Under the pieces are notes generated by a model that was not told where the DNA came from, did no database searches, and saw only the letters and a list, made by a program, of their open reading frames with translations. A program made the position numbers and the translations under genes. 64,000 nucleotides of DNA. Source: Flavobacteriales bacterium 34_180_T64. GTDB lineage: Bacteria > Bacteroidota > Bacteroidia > Flavobacteriales > Flavobacteriaceae. Location: NCBI GenBank assembly GCA_002162765.1, contig MAAR01000006.1, forward strand, positions 124,001 through 188,000, written 5' to 3'. Shown one piece after another: positions 31,582-41,071 of the stretch. How positions within the stretch are numbered: position 1 is the stretch's first letter; the number at the start of each line of letters is the position of its first letter.

Positions 31582-32933
31582 TGTTGTTCTTCTTCGTCTC
31601 TCATAAATTTCTCTATCTTACGTTTTTCCCAATTGCGCCCAAAAGCACCATCGTTTACAAAAACTCTAAATCCTTGAATAGTCAGTCCTAGTCCCCATCC
31701 AAACATTGGAAACCAAAACCATTGAATGGTATGTGGTGTAAAGCGATACCAAATAAAAATTAGAAATGGAATAACAACTACGTAAGAGATTAAACTGTAA
31801 TAAAAGCCTTTAAGTTCTTCGACATGGTTGCGCGCTCTTACGTAACTCTCGTCAATTTGTGATGATGTATGTGATTGTGTTCTCATGATTGATATTTGTT
31901 TAGTGAGCATTGGAATTGCAACTGCAAAACGTTTTGCTCCTTGATTAATTTGTACTCTTTTTTTTGTTAATAATTGATAGCGCTGTTTGATGTTTTCTAA
32001 TCCTACTCCACTACTCTTTTTTACAATTTGTTTCGGTTGCAAGTTGTTTTCAACAATCAAATTGTCGCCTGATTCATAGATCTTAATATGTAATGGTTTA
32101 CTACTTGTGACCATATTGTGCTTTACTGCATTTTCTAGAAGCAACTGCAAGGATAAAGGCACGACTTTACTTTCTGGATTTGAAGCTTTGTCTGGAATTT
32201 CAAAAATGATACTATCTTCAAATCTCATTTTTAAAAGCGACATATAGGTTCTTGCAAAATCTAGCTCCTCGTCTACCGTTACAATATCTTTGTTTTTTTG
32301 TTCAAGCACATATCTGTAAACCTTTGACAATGAGGTGGTAAACCTTTGTGCGTTATCAGGGTTTTCTTCAATTAAACTTGTTAATACATTTAAGCTATTG
32401 AACAAGAAATGAGGATCTAATTGATTCTTTAATGCATCGAATTTTGCACTTGCCGTACCAGCAATTACCTTTTGTTCTTTAATCTTATGCTTTTGGTAAC
32501 TATTATAAAAATAGAACACATGAAAGATGATAACAATAGTTAGCGTAATCCATAAACCAAACTGATAAGGCTCAAGCGTTTCATTGGCAATAAACGATTC
32601 AAAAGTTATTCCATTATAAAACAATGCTGTGGCAACTCTAAGCACAAATAACCCAATTAAAGTAATTACTATCGAACCAAGCATTCCTATAATTATTCGT
32701 TTTACTTTATCACCTGGTTTCCAATTTATACGCGCCATATAATCGAAAAAATATATGTTAGAAAAACCTAAAATAAACGAATACAACTGATAGAATGCAA
32801 ATACAATAAAAAACTCATTAAGGTTGTTAAATTGAAATCCATCGGATAGTAAGTTACTTACTACAAATACAATACATCCAATTGCGAACGTAATAATGAT
32901 ATTTTTTACTAATTTTTTCATAATGCTATTCAA
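31572..32933 (-). CDS. LytS-type sensor histidine kinase with fused C-terminal 2TM domain
   Basis: 453 aa. Four N-terminal transmembrane helices (within 1-150), then a His_kinase domain with the phosphorylated His in LDPHFLFNSLNVLTSL and an ATP-binding region with LLENAVKHN and SGVGLENIKQRY. After residue about 345 a separate 2TM domain follows: ESYVRARNHVEELKGFYYSLISYVV, two helices, FGRNWEKRKIEKFM. No periplasmic sensor domain is visible, so the signal is probably sensed in the membrane. Cognate regulator lies three genes downstream. Confidence 0.92.
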   Translation of the reverse strand: MNSIMKKLVKNIIITFAIGCIVFVVSNLLSDGFQFNNLNEFFIVFAFYQLYSFILGFSNIYFFDYMARINWKPGDKVKRIIIGMLGSIVITLIGLFVLRVATALFYNGITFESFIANETLEPYQFGLWITLTIVIIFHVFYFYNSYQKHKIKEQKVIAGTASAKFDALKNQLDPHFLFNSLNVLTSLIEENPDNAQRFTTSLSKVYRYVLEQKNKDIVTVDEELDFARTYMSLLKMRFEDSIIFEIPDKASNPESKVVPLSLQLLLENAVKHNMVTSSKPLHIKIYESGDNLIVENNLQPKQIVKKSSGVGLENIKQRYQLLTKKRVQINQGAKRFAVAIPMLTKQISIMRTQSHTSSQIDESYVRARNHVEELKGFYYSLISYVVVIPFLIFIWYRFTPHTIQWFWFPMFGWGLGLTIQGFRVFVNDGAFGRNWEKRKIEKFMRDEEEQHWN

Positions 32934-32954
32934 TTGGCTTCAATACTATTTAAT

Positions 32955-33575
32955 TTATTGACAAGATGCTAATACTTGTTCCGCGCGTTCTTTACCCCAA
33001 TCTGGATGAAACGGAGATTCAGGTTTAAAGTTAGCAAAAAGTTCTAAAGCCTTTTCAATATCTTTACAAAAGGGCTTCGTGTCCTGTTTGAAAAAACGAG
33101 CACTTCCCATTCCCCATTCTGCTTTTCCATAAACGACTCTTGGATTTTCTGGTGCCAGAACTTCTGCTTTAGCATAAAGCTCTGCTATTTTAGTGGAATA
33201 TTTCATACCATAGGTCATACCATCAAAAGCCACCCAATTTGTAAATACATGTGCTTGCATAATTAATAATTCTGGATTGTTCTCACTGACACGTATGGCA
33301 AGATCTAAGTGATTTTGTGCCTTTTCTAATTGAGCTCTAAGAATAGTTTCATCTTTTTGCCCCCAGCTTTTTAAGCTATTCATTTGAGCAATATAATAAT
33401 GTGGTAGCCATTGCTCAGATTCTGCTTTCGAAATGCGTTCGAACATGTTTTCTGCTTCTTCCCAATTATTTGCTTCCCAAAGGCCAAATGCTTTTTGCAT
33501 GCCTTTCTCGTAATTTGTTTGTGCGTTAGTAATTGTAGACACTAGAACTAATGCAAGAATGATAAAATGTTTCAT
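32955..33575 (-). CDS. Secreted TPR-like protein
   Basis: 206 aa with cleavable signal peptide (MKHFIILALVLVSTITNAQ). The mature protein is helical with TPR-like pairs (KAFGLWEANNWEEAENMFERI; LDLAIRVSENNPELLIMQA). It lies 21 bp upstream of the kinase and is probably the first gene of the LytS/LytTR operon. It might be a periplasmic component of that system (inference). Confidence 0.75.
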   Translation of the reverse strand: MKHFIILALVLVSTITNAQTNYEKGMQKAFGLWEANNWEEAENMFERISKAESEQWLPHYYIAQMNSLKSWGQKDETILRAQLEKAQNHLDLAIRVSENNPELLIMQAHVFTNWVAFDGMTYGMKYSTKIAELYAKAEVLAPENPRVVYGKAEWGMGSARFFKQDTKPFCKDIEKALELFANFKPESPFHPDWGKERAEQVLASCQ

Positions 33576-33750
33576 GATTATGTGTTTTTAATTATGAAGC
33601 AAATATCTAACGAAACAAGTTTGATTGAAAAGGAGACTTACTGAATTGTAATTTTAGATGGATGAATTGTTATTCGAAGAAAAATACACTTATAAAAAAG
33701 ACTAATAGTCTAAGAAAAAGCAATTTAAACGCATAAGGAAGACTTCATAA

Positions 33751-34446
33751 TTACTTATTATAAGCATCTACGTATGCTTTGGCTCTACTATTTCCTGTAT
33801 TATACTCGTAGGCTTGTTTATAATTAGTATATGCTTGTAAACTATCGCCACTAAGTAAATACGCCTCAGCCAAACTATCATAAACATTATTACTTTTTGG
33901 AAATAAAGTAACATTCATTTCGAATACATCTATGGCATTTTTATATTCTTTTTTTCGTAAATGCCTATATCCTATTGAATTAAAATCACTTTCATTTAAA
34001 AACACACTCGTCGAGTCTTGTTTTTGAATTTCTAAATAACCAATAAGTGCTTTATCATACTCCTTATCATTTAAATACATATTTGGTGTTTTATACGAAT
34101 CGTCCACTTTTAAATAATCATAGGTGATCTTGGTTACATCATCTTCAGGAAATACTGACATATACCGTTTTTTTGTTTCTGGATGCTGAACAAAATGAAG
34201 TTTCTTATACATGTCAACAATAAAAAATACATTCTCATCCAACACAACAGGTTCTATCTTCTCTGCACCTTTCCATTTTATGAATAATTTTTTATTTTCA
34301 TAATATACGTCGACTATTTCTTCTTGATTATACAAGTAACGACCAGAAGTTTGCTCCATGAACTCCGGCGAATAATCTATAGTTTTTGAGCAACTTGAAA
34401 TTAAAATGGTGAGGAATAGTACAACAAGTGATGTTTTAGTTTTCAT
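33751..34446 (-). CDS. TPR-containing lipoprotein
   Basis: 231 aa from Met at 34446 (MKTKTSLVVLFLTILISSCSK), which gives a proper lipoprotein signal with Cys at 19. The longer ORF start at 34497 lies inside the upstream terminator hairpin. The C-terminal half has two to three TPRs (DFNSIGYRHLRKKEYKNAIDVFEMN; YDSLAEAYLLSGDSLQAYTNYKQAYEYN). The N-terminal half (GRYLYNQEEIVDVYYENKKL) resembles the small beta domain often fused to such TPRs in Flavobacteriia. Function unknown. Confidence 0.75.
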   Translation of the reverse strand: MKTKTSLVVLFLTILISSCSKTIDYSPEFMEQTSGRYLYNQEEIVDVYYENKKLFIKWKGAEKIEPVVLDENVFFIVDMYKKLHFVQHPETKKRYMSVFPEDDVTKITYDYLKVDDSYKTPNMYLNDKEYDKALIGYLEIQKQDSTSVFLNESDFNSIGYRHLRKKEYKNAIDVFEMNVTLFPKSNNVYDSLAEAYLLSGDSLQAYTNYKQAYEYNTGNSRAKAYVDAYNK

Positions 34447-34481
34447 TTTAACAGTGGTTGATTGATTAAAATATAACGAGC

Positions 34482-34520
34482 AAAAAAAAAGTCTCATTAT
34501 AAATGAGACGATTTTTTTTG
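34482..34520 (-). terminator. Terminator of the PPIase gene
   Basis: 8-bp stem GTCTCATT (34491-34498) / AATGAGAC (34502-34509), 3-nt loop, followed on the minus strand by nine T residues (34490-34482). It ends the PPIase transcript (stop at 34556). Confidence 0.85.
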
Positions 34521-34555
34521 AATAATGTTACTGATATAGTGTTGAAATATGTGTC

Positions 34556-35488
34556 TTATTTAACATCCATTAACTCAACATCAAAAACTAATGTTGCGTC
34601 TGGTGGAATTACACCACCTGCTCCAGCAGATCCATAACCTAAATCACTAGGAATCACCAAACGTGCTTTATCACCAACGTTTAGTAAGCAAATCCCTTCA
34701 TCCCATCCTGGTATTACTTGTCCAACTCCAACTTGAAAATCTAAGGGTTTATTACGCTTATAAGAAGAATCAAAGACAGTTCCATCAGCCAATTGTCCTT
34801 TATAATGAACTGAAACCATTTTTCCAGCTTCCGCTTTAGTTCCATTTCCTTTTTGAATAACTTGATATCTTAGACCACTTTTAGTTTCATCAAAACCTGT
34901 TGCTAATTTATCTAATTCAGCTTTTACGGCCTCACGATCAGCAGCAACACGTTTTTCACGAGCCCCTTCAAACGTTCTAAATGCTTCAATACCATTGAAA
35001 TTCTCAGCCTCTGAACCAACTCTAATTATTTCTAAAGTCTCTAGTTCATCACCTTGAGCCACAGCATCAACCACATCTTGTCCTTCAATTACTTTTCCAA
35101 AAACGGTATGCATATTATCCAACCATGGTGTTTCGATATGTGTAATAAAAAACTGACTCCCATTGGTTCCGGGTCCTGCATTCGCCATAGAAAGTACTCC
35201 TGGAGCATCATGCTTCAAATCTGGATGAAATTCATCCTCAAACTTATATCCAGGATTTCCTGATCCTGATCCTAAAGGACACCCCCCTTGAATCATAAAA
35301 TCTGGAATCACTCTATGAAATTTTAATCCATTATAATAAGGATTTCCTTGAGGCTTCGTAGAGTTTTCCATATTCCCTTCTGCCAAAGCAACGAAATTAC
35401 CTACTGTTCCTGGTGTTTTTTGATATTCCAAAGCGACTACTATTTCGCCTTTTGTTGTATTAAATTTTGCGTATAAACCGTCTTGCAT
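34556..35488 (-). CDS. Peptidyl-prolyl isomerase, cyclophilin-FKBP fusion
   Basis: 310 aa. Residues about 5-170 are a cyclophilin domain (FHRVIPDFMIQGGCPLGSGSGNPGYKFEDEF, GTNGSQFFIT). Residues about 215-310 are an FKBP domain (VSVHYKGQLADGTVFDSSYKRNKPL, VGQVIPGWDEGI, YGSAGAGGVIPPDATLVFDVEL). A helical linker joins them. No signal peptide, so cytoplasmic. Such dual-type immunophilins are known in Bacteroidota; both active sites look complete. Confidence 0.93.
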   Translation of the reverse strand: MQDGLYAKFNTTKGEIVVALEYQKTPGTVGNFVALAEGNMENSTKPQGNPYYNGLKFHRVIPDFMIQGGCPLGSGSGNPGYKFEDEFHPDLKHDAPGVLSMANAGPGTNGSQFFITHIETPWLDNMHTVFGKVIEGQDVVDAVAQGDELETLEIIRVGSEAENFNGIEAFRTFEGAREKRVAADREAVKAELDKLATGFDETKSGLRYQVIQKGNGTKAEAGKMVSVHYKGQLADGTVFDSSYKRNKPLDFQVGVGQVIPGWDEGICLLNVGDKARLVIPSDLGYGSAGAGGVIPPDATLVFDVELMDVK

Positions 35489-35597
35489 TGTCTTGATTAT
35501 TAATTTAGAAGTGCAAAGATACTAAACAATATTAGAAGTTAGTATTTGGATTTGGGTTTTGTATTTTAAAACGTAGTTTTGCACAAAACATTAGTAA

Positions 35598-36056
35598 ATG
35601 AAATTTTCCTTCTCAAAATTAAAATCTTCTAAAGAAAACTCTAAAATTAATTCGGAGGCGGTTGACAAAGCCTTTATTTCTGATATAGTTAAAGATGTCG
35701 ACAATGAACCATTTGCCATTTCTAATCAAAATGTATTGTATGCTGGTTTAAATGAATTAGGTGGCTACCATGTTTTTCAAACGGTTAATGTTGGAAAATT
35801 TTTCACAAAGACAGTCAAAGGCGTTCAATTGTCAATTATAGGAAAGGGTTTTGAAATTCAATTAGATTCTGATATGGTTGAATTAGAATCTGAGCGAAGT
35901 AGTATCCCTAATCGAAATATTTCAGCAATTGATTTTCAAATTGAACCTGATGATTTAGATAAAATTCAAGCCAAAAGAATAGAAAAAATGGTACTTCATT
36001 CTAAAAAGCAGACCGTTGAATTTGAAATATTTAACAGTGAAAAACTCAGTAACTAA
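35598..36056 (+). CDS. Conserved-type hypothetical protein
   Basis: 152 aa, soluble, no signal or membrane segment. Lys/Ser-rich N-terminus (KFSFSKLKSSKENSK), then mixed beta pattern with GGYHVFQTVNVGKFFTKTVKG and VQLSIIGKGFEIQLDSDMVELESE, ending in a helical, charged part. I do not recognise the family. It is 9 bp upstream of the GNAT gene and probably co-transcribed. Confidence 0.7.
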   Translation: MKFSFSKLKSSKENSKINSEAVDKAFISDIVKDVDNEPFAISNQNVLYAGLNELGGYHVFQTVNVGKFFTKTVKGVQLSIIGKGFEIQLDSDMVELESERSSIPNRNISAIDFQIEPDDLDKIQAKRIEKMVLHSKKQTVEFEIFNSEKLSN

Positions 36057-36065
36057 TCAAAATAA

Positions 36066-36590
36066 ATGAATGCTCTAGATATACGAAAGGCTACCATAAA
36101 TGACGCAGAAATTATTGCCTTACTAGCGAGAGTCACGTTTAGAGAAAGCTTTGGTTATTTATTCAGTAATCAACAAGATTTGATAGACTATTTTGAACAT
36201 ACTTTTTCTGTTGACAAAATTAAGAATGGCATACAAAAAAAAAACAATGTATTCTGGCTTGCCCTATTAAATGAATTACCAGTAGGCTATGCAAAACTCA
36301 AAAAACATTCAACAACAGAATTTTTAGATCAGACCCATCAGATTTCTCAGCTTCAAAAAATTTATATTCTCAATGATTTTTTAGGACAACATATAGGGCA
36401 GCAATTACAAGACGCCATATTCGACGAGGTTAGAACACTTAAGTCTACGCATTTATGGCTTTCTGTTTATAATGGTAATCCAAAAGCTATTTCTTTTTAT
36501 AAGCGACATGGATTTACGTCTATAGGAACACACAATTTTAGTATTGGTAAAGAAACATTTGAATTTACAGTGATGGACAAACCATTCTAA
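36066..36590 (+). CDS. GNAT family N-acetyltransferase
   Basis: 174 aa GNAT fold: N-terminal IRKATINDAEIIALLARVTFRESF, the acetyl-CoA binding strand-loop LQKIYILNDFLGQHIGQQLQDAI (motif A, Q/R-x-x-G-x-G/A variant), and motif B LWLSVYNGNPKAISFYKRHGFTSIG. Substrate cannot be predicted. Its stop overlaps the convergent recQ stop by 4 bp (CTAA shared), leaving no room for a terminator between them. Confidence 0.9.
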   Translation: MNALDIRKATINDAEIIALLARVTFRESFGYLFSNQQDLIDYFEHTFSVDKIKNGIQKKNNVFWLALLNELPVGYAKLKKHSTTEFLDQTHQISQLQKIYILNDFLGQHIGQQLQDAIFDEVRTLKSTHLWLSVYNGNPKAISFYKRHGFTSIGTHNFSIGKETFEFTVMDKPF

Positions 36591-38788
36591 TTAGCGACTT
36601 CACTCATAAATTTTATACGGTAAAGACGTAAGTCTTCATCTTCGTAATCGCCATCAAATTCATCTATCGCATCAGAAATCTTATCCGTTTCAGAATCCAT
36701 AAAATAGTCATGAATTTCTTCTTGCTGATCTTCGTCTAAAACCTCATCAATCCAATAGTTAATATTTAGCTTAGTGCCAGAAAACACAATAGCTTCAAGC
36801 TCTTTAATAAATTCGCTCATAGTCATACCTTTGGCAGCTGCAAGTTCATCAAAATTTAATTTTCTATCAATATTTTGAATAATATATAATTTTAAAGCTG
36901 AATTTGAACCCGTACTTTTAACGACTAAATCATCGGGTCTTGTAATATCGTTTTCTTCAACATAATTAGAAATTAGCGCTACAAAATCATTTCCATATTT
37001 TTTCGCTTTACCTTCTCCAACACCATGTACATTACTAAGTTCTTCTAAAGTTATTGGGTATTTCAGCGCCATATCTTCTAAAGAAGGATCTTGAAACACA
37101 ACAAATGGTGGAACACCAAGTTGTTTAGCATTTCGTTTTCTTAGATCTTTTAGCATACGCATTAACTTCTCATCAGCAACGCCGCCGCCACCTTTTGCTG
37201 CCGTAATAATACCATCGTCACTGCCTATATCAAACACATGATCTTCAGTCATCATAAAGGAATTTGGATTTGAAATGTAATCCCTTCCCTGAGGTGAAAG
37301 TCTCAAAACACCATAGGTTTCAATATCTTTTTTCAAATATCCAGCAACTAACACCTGTCGAATCAAAGCCATCCAATAGCGATTATCTTTGTCTTTACCT
37401 ATACCAAAAAAGGGTTGAGTATCTGTTTTATGTGAAGAAATTAAAGCATTCGCCTGACCAATTATGACTTGAACTAAATCTTTCGATTTATATTTTTCAT
37501 TGGTTTTATTTACAGTTTCTAGAAGTTTAGCAACATCTTTTTTAGCTTCATTTTGTTTTTTGGGATTTCGAACATTATCATCCATATCACCACCTTCTCC
37601 CGTTTCATTATCAAATGCTTCTCCAAAATAATGAAGTATGAATTTTCGTCTCGATATAGAACTTTCGGCAAATGCAACTACTTCCTGCAATAAAGCCTGA
37701 CCAATTTCTTGTTCAGCAACAGGCTTACCAGACATAAATTTTTCTAATTTTTCAATATCCTTATACGCATAATACGCCAAACAATGTCCTTCACCTCCAT
37801 CACGTCCTGCTCTACCCGTTTCTTGATAATAGCTTTCAATACTCTTAGGCATATCATGATGAATTACAAATCGAACATCTGGTTTATCAATTCCCATTCC
37901 GAATGCAATTGTTGCAACAACAACATCTGTATCCTCCATTAAAAACATATCTTGATGTTTCACTCTTGTTTTTGGATCCAGACCTGCATGATATGGAACC
38001 GCTTTCACACCATTAACTTGAAGGACTTGCGCCAACTCTTCTACACGTTTTCTACTTAAACAGTATACAATTCCCGACTTACCGTCATTTTGTTTTACAA
38101 AGCGAATAATATCTGCATCTACATTTTTTGTTTTCGGGCGAATTTCATAATACAAATTCGGTCTATTAAACGACGCTTTAAATGTTGTAGCATCTGTTAT
38201 ATCTAAACTCTTTAGTATATCTTCTTGCACCTTAGGAGTTGCTGTAGCAGTAAGCCCAACAATTGGAATATTATCTCCAATACGTTTAATGATATGTCTT
38301 AAGTTTCGGTACTCTGGTCTAAAATCATGTCCCCATTCACTAATACAATGTGCTTCATCAACGGCCATAAATGAAATCGTAACCGATCTTAAAAACTCAA
38401 CATTTTCTTCTTTGGTTAATGACTCTGGTGCAACATATAATAACTTAGTTACCCCATTAGTTATATCTTCCTTGACTTTTTTTACTTCCGTTTTATTTAG
38501 TGAAGAATTTAAAACATGCGCAACCCCTTCCACATTAGAAACACCTCTAATCGCATCTACTTGGTTCTTCATAAGTGCAATTAAAGGTGAAACTATAATT
38601 GCAGTGCCATCTTTAATAAGTGCTGGCAATTGATAACATAAAGATTTACCGCCACCAGTTGGCATAATAACAAACGTATTGTTATTCGCCACTACACTCT
38701 CAATTACCTTTTCTTGAAGTCCTTTAAATTTTGAAAAACCAAAGTATTTTTTTAGTGCTGAATGTAAATCAATTTCTTTTGTACTCAT
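36587..38788 (-). CDS. recQ: ATP-dependent DNA helicase RecQ
   Basis: 733 aa. SF2 helicase motifs in order: Walker A PTGGGKSLCYQLP, DEAH in AVDEAHCISEWGHDFRPEY, SATATP-like GLTATATP, motif V/VI with AFGMGIDKPDVRFVIHHDMPKSIESYYQETGRAGRDG. RQC domain and HRDC domain (KLMRMLKDLRKRNAKQLGVPPFVVFQDPSL) follow, plus a C-terminal acidic extension after residue about 640. The Zn-binding Cys set of E. coli RQC is missing or altered. Acts in recombination and fork repair. Confidence 0.95.
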   Translation of the reverse strand: MSTKEIDLHSALKKYFGFSKFKGLQEKVIESVVANNNTFVIMPTGGGKSLCYQLPALIKDGTAIIVSPLIALMKNQVDAIRGVSNVEGVAHVLNSSLNKTEVKKVKEDITNGVTKLLYVAPESLTKEENVEFLRSVTISFMAVDEAHCISEWGHDFRPEYRNLRHIIKRIGDNIPIVGLTATATPKVQEDILKSLDITDATTFKASFNRPNLYYEIRPKTKNVDADIIRFVKQNDGKSGIVYCLSRKRVEELAQVLQVNGVKAVPYHAGLDPKTRVKHQDMFLMEDTDVVVATIAFGMGIDKPDVRFVIHHDMPKSIESYYQETGRAGRDGGEGHCLAYYAYKDIEKLEKFMSGKPVAEQEIGQALLQEVVAFAESSISRRKFILHYFGEAFDNETGEGGDMDDNVRNPKKQNEAKKDVAKLLETVNKTNEKYKSKDLVQVIIGQANALISSHKTDTQPFFGIGKDKDNRYWMALIRQVLVAGYLKKDIETYGVLRLSPQGRDYISNPNSFMMTEDHVFDIGSDDGIITAAKGGGGVADEKLMRMLKDLRKRNAKQLGVPPFVVFQDPSLEDMALKYPITLEELSNVHGVGEGKAKKYGNDFVALISNYVEENDITRPDDLVVKSTGSNSALKLYIIQNIDRKLNFDELAAAKGMTMSEFIKELEAIVFSGTKLNINYWIDEVLDEDQQEEIHDYFMDSETDKISDAIDEFDGDYEDEDLRLYRIKFMSEVAN

Positions 38789-38875
38789 TAATCCCTATTA
38801 GTATTTTATATACATTTGCATAAGATTAAAGATAACAATTTCTTTAGATGCATCAAACCCAAAAATCAATAAATT

Positions 38876-39841
38876 TTGAACATAAAAACTTCTATTCTTA
38901 ATACCGCAAAAAAGACCATAGATTTAGAGCGAGATGCTATTGCCAATTTAACACATTTACTTACCGATGATTTTGCAGATGCAGTTTCACTTATTTATAG
39001 TTCTAAAGGGAGAGTTATTATTACTGGAATTGGCAAAAGTGCCATTATTGCTAATAAAATTGTAGCAACATTAAATTCTACAGGGACACCTTCTGTATTT
39101 ATGCATGCGGCTGATGCTATTCATGGAGACCTAGGTTTGATTTTGGAGGATGATGTTGTAATCTGCATTTCTAAAAGTGGAAATACCCCAGAAATTAAAG
39201 TTTTAGTCCCACTTATTAAGAACGCAAAAAATAAAATGATCGCAATTACGGGCAACAAAACATCATTTTTAGGTCAGCAGTCTGATTTTGTTTTGAATGC
39301 ATTTGTTGAGCAAGAAGCATGTCCTAATAATTTAGCACCTACAACAAGCACCACAGCTCAGTTAGTTATTGGAGATGCCTTAGCGGTTTGTTTGTTGGAA
39401 TTACGAGGATTTTCTAGTACCGATTTTGCCAAATATCATCCAGGAGGGGCTTTAGGCAAACGACTTTATTTACGGGTTAATGATTTATCATCGGTAAATC
39501 AAAAACCACAGGTTGCTTTAAACACTAATGTTAAGGATGTGATTGTAGAAATTTCTGAAAAAATGCTAGGTGTAACCGCTGTTGTTAATGATCAAAAAAT
39601 AGTAGGTATAATTACTGACGGAGATTTAAGGCGGATGCTCACAAAAAGTGATGCTTTCATCCATTTAACTGCAAAGGACATCATGAGTGAGAATCCGAAG
39701 CGAATTGATGAAAACGCCATGGCTGTTGATGCCATGGAACTGATGGAAACAAACGGCATATCTCAATTACTTGTTGAAAATAACGGTAACTATGCTGGCG
39801 TTGTGCATTTACATGATCTAATTAAAGAAGGTATTATCTAA
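38876..39841 (+). CDS. kdsD: Arabinose-5-phosphate isomerase KdsD (KpsF/GutQ family)
   Basis: 321 aa from a TTG start at 38876; an in-frame stop lies directly upstream and the next ATG is far inside, so TTG is forced. SIS domain (about 30-170: GRVIITGIGKSAIIANKIVATLNSTG, ISKSGNTPEIK) and two CBS domains (about 200-320). Converts ribulose-5-P to arabinose-5-P for Kdo of LPS. Its stop overlaps the tatC start (TAATG). Confidence 0.93.
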   Translation: MNIKTSILNTAKKTIDLERDAIANLTHLLTDDFADAVSLIYSSKGRVIITGIGKSAIIANKIVATLNSTGTPSVFMHAADAIHGDLGLILEDDVVICISKSGNTPEIKVLVPLIKNAKNKMIAITGNKTSFLGQQSDFVLNAFVEQEACPNNLAPTTSTTAQLVIGDALAVCLLELRGFSSTDFAKYHPGGALGKRLYLRVNDLSSVNQKPQVALNTNVKDVIVEISEKMLGVTAVVNDQKIVGIITDGDLRRMLTKSDAFIHLTAKDIMSENPKRIDENAMAVDAMELMETNGISQLLVENNGNYAGVVHLHDLIKEGII

Positions 39842-40659
39842 TGGCACAAAAACAAACCCATGAAATGTCATTTCTCGACCATTTGGAAGATTTACGATGG
39901 CATTTAATTCGAGCTACTTTAGCAATTGTAATTGCTGGATCTGCAGCTTTTATATTTTCTGATTTTATTTTTGATACGATTATATTTGGACCAAAAAAAA
40001 TGAATTTTCCAACGTATGAATGGCTTTGTCGAATGTCAAATTTTGTTGGTATAGACACTACATTCTGTGCAGATGAATTTCCGTTTAGAATTCAAAATAG
40101 AACGATGGGCGGACAATTTTCAGCACATATTTGGACCTCAATATTTGCAGGATTTATAATTTCTTTCCCATATGTTATTTACCAATTTTGGAAATTTATA
40201 AGTCCAGGACTTCATGTTAATGAGCGTAAACATTCTCGAGGATTTATTATCATTTCATCTCTGTTATTTTTTATAGGTGTATTATTCGGATATTACGTGG
40301 TTACGCCATTGTCTATTAATTTTTTGGGCACTTATAATGTGAGTAGTGAAATTTCAAACGAAATCGACATAAGTTCATATATCGCATTAGTAAGGTCATC
40401 AGCCATCGCATCAGGACTTATATTTGAGTTACCAATAATTATTTATTTCTTGACTAAAATTGGTCTTATTACGCCTGAATTATTGAAAAAATACCGCAAG
40501 TTCGCATTAGTAATTGTCCTAATACTTTCGGCAATTATTACACCACCAGATATTGTTAGTCAAATTATTGTAGCTATTCCTATTTTGCTACTATATCAAG
40601 TCAGTATCTATATTTCGAAAATTGTAGTTAAAAAACAAAAGAAAAAGAAAAATGTCTGA
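39841..40659 (+). CDS. tatC: Sec-independent translocase subunit TatC
   Basis: 272 aa, six transmembrane helices. TatC signature in the N-terminal cytoplasmic part: MSFLDHLEDLRWHLIRA with the conserved Glu, and FISPGLHVNERKHSRGF. It forms the twin-Arg signal receptor with TatA/TatB, which are not in this window. Tightly packed between kdsD (1-bp overlap) and the AhpD-like gene (8-bp overlap). Confidence 0.96.
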   Translation: MAQKQTHEMSFLDHLEDLRWHLIRATLAIVIAGSAAFIFSDFIFDTIIFGPKKMNFPTYEWLCRMSNFVGIDTTFCADEFPFRIQNRTMGGQFSAHIWTSIFAGFIISFPYVIYQFWKFISPGLHVNERKHSRGFIIISSLLFFIGVLFGYYVVTPLSINFLGTYNVSSEISNEIDISSYIALVRSSAIASGLIFELPIIIYFLTKIGLITPELLKKYRKFALVIVLILSAIITPPDIVSQIIVAIPILLLYQVSIYISKIVVKKQKKKKNV

Positions 40660-40999
40660 TATAGTTTCTGAATTTAATGACTATCGTTCTAAAATGAATG
40701 ATAGAATATTAGCTGATAATAATAAAATTATCAAACGAATTTTCAATTTAGACACCAATGCCTTCAAAGAAGGCGCACTTGATGTCAAAACTAAAGAACT
40801 TTTGGGACTCGTTGCTTCAACTGTTCTGAGATGTGATGATTGCATTAAATATCATTTAGAATCTTCTCATAAAGAAGGATTGAGTAAAAATGAAGTTGTT
40901 GAAGCCTTAGGCATTGCAACTTTAGTTGGCGGTACCATTGTTATTCCTCATTTAAGACGTGCTTACGAATATTGGGACGCTCTAGAAAGCAAAGGTTAA
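40652..40999 (+). CDS. Carboxymuconolactone decarboxylase/AhpD-like protein
   Basis: 115 aa, helical CMD fold. Redox motif CDDC with downstream His in LRCDDCIKYHLESSHKEGLS, the AhpD-type catalytic pattern CxxC-x3-H. Then EVVEALGIATLVGGTIVIPHLRRAYEYWD. Probably a thiol peroxidase-type or peroxide-stress protein; exact substrate unknown. Overlaps the end of tatC. Confidence 0.88.
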   Translation: MSDIVSEFNDYRSKMNDRILADNNKIIKRIFNLDTNAFKEGALDVKTKELLGLVASTVLRCDDCIKYHLESSHKEGLSKNEVVEALGIATLVGGTIVIPHLRRAYEYWDALESKG

Positions 41000-41071
41000 A
41001 CTTTTAATAAAACCAGGTATATTCGTATGAGTACATATGAATTTATTATTTTTAACGTTTAGTATACTGTT

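Noticed and set aside
34447-34497. Extended start of the TPR lipoprotein at 34497
   Set aside because: It overlaps the terminator hairpin of the upstream PPIase gene (34491-34509) and would bury the lipoprotein signal peptide.
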